DNA of 6,773 nucleotides. Source: Pseudomonadota bacterium. GTDB taxonomy: Bacteria; Pseudomonadota; Gammaproteobacteria; Pseudomonadales; Oceanobacteraceae. The DNA lies in NCBI GenBank assembly GCA_023399105.1, contig JAEWQT010000257.1:1-6773 (forward strand). Direction: 5' to 3'. The notes beneath the pieces were generated by a model. It was not told where the DNA came from and did no database searches. It saw only the letters and a list, made by a program, of their open reading frames with translations. A program made the position numbers and the translations under genes. Positions 4,822-6,773 of the stretch are shown piece by piece (the first letter of the stretch is position 1; each line of letters starts with the position of its first letter).

Positions 4822-6039
4822 ATGCACGAGATCCTCAAGTCCGACAAATTGGCCAATGTGTTTTACGATTTGCGTGGACCCGTGCTGCAGGCCGCCAAGC
4901 GTATGGAAGAAGAAGGCCACCGTATCCTCAAGCTGAACATTGGCAATCCTAAGCCGTTCGGTCTGGATGCGCCGGAAGAAATTATCCAGGACGTTATTTA
5001 CAACCTGCCCGATTCTGAAGGTTATTCCGACTCCAAAGGCCTGTTCTCGGCGCGTAAAGCCATTATGCAATACGCCCAGCAGAAGAATATTGCCAACGTC
5101 GGCATCGAAGACATCATCGTCGGCAACGGTGTCAGCGAACTGATCGTACTGAGCCTGCAGGGTTTGCTGAACAACGGCGACGAAGTGCTGGTTCCAGCTC
5201 CTGATTACCCGCTGTGGACCGGTGCCGTAGCACTGTCCGGTGGCCGCGCGGTGCATTACACCTGTGACGAAGGCGCCGGCTGGATGCCCGACTTGGATGA
5301 TATGCGCGCCAAAATCACGCCCAAAACCCGTGCCATGGTGCTGATTAACCCGAACAACCCGACCGGCGCGGTGTATCCGAAAGAAGTGTTGTTGCAGATG
5401 CTGGAAATTGCCCGGCAGCACAACCTGATTGTGTTCTCGGACGAAATTTACGACAAAATTCTGTTTGATGAAGTAGAGCACGTTTCCACCGCCTCACTGG
5501 CGGAAGACCTGCTGATCATTACCTTCAACGGTCTGTCTAAAAATTACCGGTTAGCGGGCTTCCGTTCCGGCTGGATGATTATCAGCGGCGCCAAACACAA
5601 GGCCCGCGACTATATTCAAGGCCTGGAATTGCTGGCCTCCATGCGTATGTGCGCCAACGTGCCGGCCATGTTTGCTATTCAGACCGCTCTGGGTGGCTAC
5701 CAGAGCATCAACGACCTGGTTGCTCCCGGCGGTCGTCTGCGTCAGCAGCGTGATATTGCCTATGAACTGCTGAACCAGATTCCCGGCGTCAGCTGCGTTA
5801 AACCCCAGGGGGCGCTGTATTGCTTCCCGAAAATGGATGCCAAAAAATTCAACATCCGTAACGACGAACGCATGGTGCTGGATCTGCTGGAACAGCAGAA
5901 AATCCTGGTCGTGCACGGCACAGCCTTCAACTGGGCCCAGCCGGATCACTTCCGCGTAGTGTTTCTGCCACGCCCGGAAGATATGACCACGGCCCTGACC
6001 AAAATGCGCACCTTCTTTGAACAGTACCAACAGCTGTAA
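4822..6039 (+). CDS. alaA: Alanine-synthesising glutamate-pyruvate aminotransferase AlaA (405 aa)
   Basis: Class I/II PLP-dependent aminotransferase that moves the amino group of glutamate to pyruvate, giving alanine and 2-oxoglutarate in the cytoplasm. It matches E. coli AlaA (YfbQ) from end to end at the same length. Visible landmarks are LKLNIGNPKPFG (37-47), GNGVSEL (101-107) in the cofactor pocket, LVPAPDYPLWTGAV, NPNNPTG with N179, FSDEIYD with D207 (pyridine nitrogen) and Y210, NGLSKNYRLAGFRSGW with Schiff-base K240 and phosphate-binding R248, and HFRVV with R378 for the substrate carboxylate. All catalytic residues are present. The start MHEILKSDKLANV aligns with the family start, and AAAGG lies 12 bases upstream. 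It is divergent from msrB, and the next gene starts only 5 bases after its stop, so the two form an operon. Confidence 0.97.
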   Translation: MHEILKSDKLANVFYDLRGPVLQAAKRMEEEGHRILKLNIGNPKPFGLDAPEEIIQDVIYNLPDSEGYSDSKGLFSARKAIMQYAQQKNIANVGIEDIIVGNGVSELIVLSLQGLLNNGDEVLVPAPDYPLWTGAVALSGGRAVHYTCDEGAGWMPDLDDMRAKITPKTRAMVLINPNNPTGAVYPKEVLLQMLEIARQHNLIVFSDEIYDKILFDEVEHVSTASLAEDLLIITFNGLSKNYRLAGFRSGWMIISGAKHKARDYIQGLELLASMRMCANVPAMFAIQTALGGYQSINDLVAPGGRLRQQRDIAYELLNQIPGVSCVKPQGALYCFPKMDAKKFNIRNDERMVLDLLEQQKILVVHGTAFNWAQPDHFRVVFLPRPEDMTTALTKMRTFFEQYQQL

Positions 6040-6044
6040 CCGGC

Positions 6045-6473
6045 ATGCTGGACGTTCATATTGATGAGTTCTGGAACGACTGCGCTGCCATTCTGCTGAC
6101 GGGCATGCGCAGCTTTCCGCGGCCGCAGACCCTGTTTATTGAGGATATCTGCGGCCCGGACAGCGTTGATGAATTTGGCCTGCACAGTGCCCGCCATTTA
6201 GCCGCACTGGGCGCGGTGCAGTGGCTGCAGGACGAAGGCTTTATCCGTTTCAGCACCCTCAATCGGCAGGAATCGGTCGACGATTTCGTATTAACCGGGA
6301 AATCCTTCCGCCGTTTACTGACCATCGCCAACCCCGACTCATTGAAACGTGGCGCCGACCAGCTCCAGCAAGCCGACAGCACCCCGGTATTTCAGGTATT
6401 GGAATTCGCCCGCCTGCAGGGTAACAGTGGCTGGTGTGGCGAATTATTACAGCACTATTTACTGCAACCCTGA
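6045..6473 (+). CDS. Small winged-helix-like protein of unknown function, coupled to alaA (142 aa)
   Basis: I cannot name this family. Residues 48-92 look like a winged helix: a helix (SARHLAALGAVQWLQDEGF) leading into a strand-loop-strand (FIRFSTLN to DDFVLTGKSF) and a further helix, the W-L-x-D-E-G-F-I to V-L-T-x-K pattern common in such folds. The N-terminal part (1-47) and C-terminal helix (110-142) are not informative. Three Cys (13, 36, 131) show no metal motif, and there is no signal peptide or membrane segment. The ATG lies 5 bases after the alaA stop with no clear ribosome site, suggesting translational coupling. DNA binding is possible but unproven. A similar small gene may follow the aminotransferase in Pseudomonas (recalled as PA2829, not checked). 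Confidence 0.8.
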   Translation: MLDVHIDEFWNDCAAILLTGMRSFPRPQTLFIEDICGPDSVDEFGLHSARHLAALGAVQWLQDEGFIRFSTLNRQESVDDFVLTGKSFRRLLTIANPDSLKRGADQLQQADSTPVFQVLEFARLQGNSGWCGELLQHYLLQP

Positions 6474-6510
6474 ACCCAGGGACGGCTTGACACTTCTGTA
6501 TAAAGCCAAA

Positions 6511-6539
6511 GCGACATAAGAAACAGATGCATTTACAAT
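6511..6539 (+). promoter_or_regulatory. Possible promoter of the iron-binding-protein gene
   Basis: GCGACA (6511-6516, 4 of 6) and TACAAT (6534-6539, 5 of 6) are 17 bases apart, within the 107-bp gap after the preceding gene. A perfect TTGACA at 6487-6492 has no -10 box at normal spacing: TATAAA at 6499 is too near and CATAAG at 6515 too far. I see no good Fur box, although the downstream product would suggest iron control. Confidence 0.35.
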
Positions 6540-6580
6540 GGCGTCCAATTCACATCCGCTTTCACGTTAAGGAATATGCC

Positions 6581-6773
6581 ATGAACCTGTTGCGCGCCCC
6601 GCTGGTTGCTCTGCTGTTATTAATAACCGCAGCCGCCCAAGCCGATACCCTGCATATTTATTCTTTCCGCCAGCCCTTTCTGATTGAGCCCATTCTGGCC
6701 GAATTCAGCAAACAAAGCGGTATTGAAACCCGGGTGGTCTTTGCTCAGGAAGGCCTGCTGCAACGCCTGCAGC
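6581..6773 (+). CDS. Periplasmic iron(III) ABC transporter substrate-binding protein, FbpA/IdiA type (N-terminal 64 aa, cut by window end)
   Basis: This is the binding component that captures ferric iron in the periplasm for an ABC importer. Residues 1-21 form a signal peptide: a hydrophobic core LVALLLLITAAA and cleavage motif AQA before D22. The mature start TLHIYSFRQPFLIEPIL matches the first strand and helix of the FbpA/IdiA/FutA group, whose members read V-Y-S-x-R-Q-P-F-L-I. It is followed by EFSKQSGIETRVVFAQEGLLQRL, again typical of the family. AAGGA (6569-6573) lies 7 bases before the ATG. About four fifths of the protein lies outside the window, so the iron-ligand tyrosines and any transporter genes downstream cannot be seen. 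Confidence 0.88.
   Translation, partial: MNLLRAPLVALLLLITAAAQADTLHIYSFRQPFLIEPILAEFSKQSGIETRVVFAQEGLLQRLQ

Noticed and set aside
4711..5481. 256-codon open frame on the minus strand opposite alaA
   Set aside because: It lies antisense to a full-length, well conserved AlaA with all catalytic residues. Its translation resembles no family I know and is a by-product of codon bias in alaA.
5551..6030. 159-codon open frame on the minus strand opposite the alaA 3' half
   Set aside because: Another shadow of alaA; no ribosome site or recognisable domain.
6487..6504. TTGACA with TATAAA as a promoter for the iron-binding protein
   Set aside because: Only 6 bases separate the two boxes, far below the 16-18 needed.
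6522..6540. Fur box upstream of the iron-binding-protein gene
   Set aside because: The A/T-rich stretch does not fit the 19-bp Fur consensus well enough to call.

Overview
The window reads as chromosomal DNA of a Gammaproteobacterium in or near the Pseudomonadales/Oceanospirillales. The tRNA-Glu is close to the E. coli sequence, the aminotransferase matches the AlaA family along its whole length, and the order of genes in the middle matches what I recall of the Pseudomonas aeruginosa PA2824-PA2828 region (sagS, ospR, glutathione peroxidase, msrB, aminotransferase). That synteny is from memory and was not searched. The DNA is moderately GC-rich and almost fully coding. I see no transposase, integrase, CRISPR array or phage gene.

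Layout. A tRNA-Glu(UUC) lies at 1-76 on the minus strand, with a strong stable-RNA-type promoter at 91-145. A membrane-anchored helical protein of unknown function (262-1008) follows on the plus strand. Next is a 694-residue hybrid sensor kinase (1170-3254), whose tail overlaps a convergent OspR/OhrR-type peroxide-sensing MarR regulator (3184-3687, minus). The regulator is the second gene of a gpx-ospR operon. Glutathione peroxidase (3718-4197, minus) has a perfect 14-bp palindrome over its promoter. An intrinsic terminator (4249-4276) separates that operon from msrB (4329-4727, minus). msrB is divergent from alaA (4822-6039, plus), which is followed after 5 bases by a small winged-helix-like protein of unknown function (6045-6473). 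The window ends in the start of a periplasmic iron(III)-binding protein of the FbpA/IdiA type (6581 onward).

How the genes fit together. gpx, ospR and msrB form a peroxide-defence and methionine-repair cluster. The regulator has the Cys-Tyr-Tyr sensor triad of OhrR proteins and probably represses its own operon through the palindrome. AlaA links pyruvate/glutamate metabolism and alanine synthesis.

The most interesting point is the hybrid kinase. Its C-terminal receiver keeps every phosphorylation residue, but the kinase core appears dead: Gln281 stands where the phospho-accepting His should be, and the ATP-binding G1 box has lost its Asp and both Gly. It is best described as a pseudokinase-receiver at the genomic position of sagS. 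Other points are the 71-bp convergent overlap of its coding region with ospR, a large dyad around the gpx stop codon, and a G1-U72 wobble in the tRNA-Glu acceptor stem.
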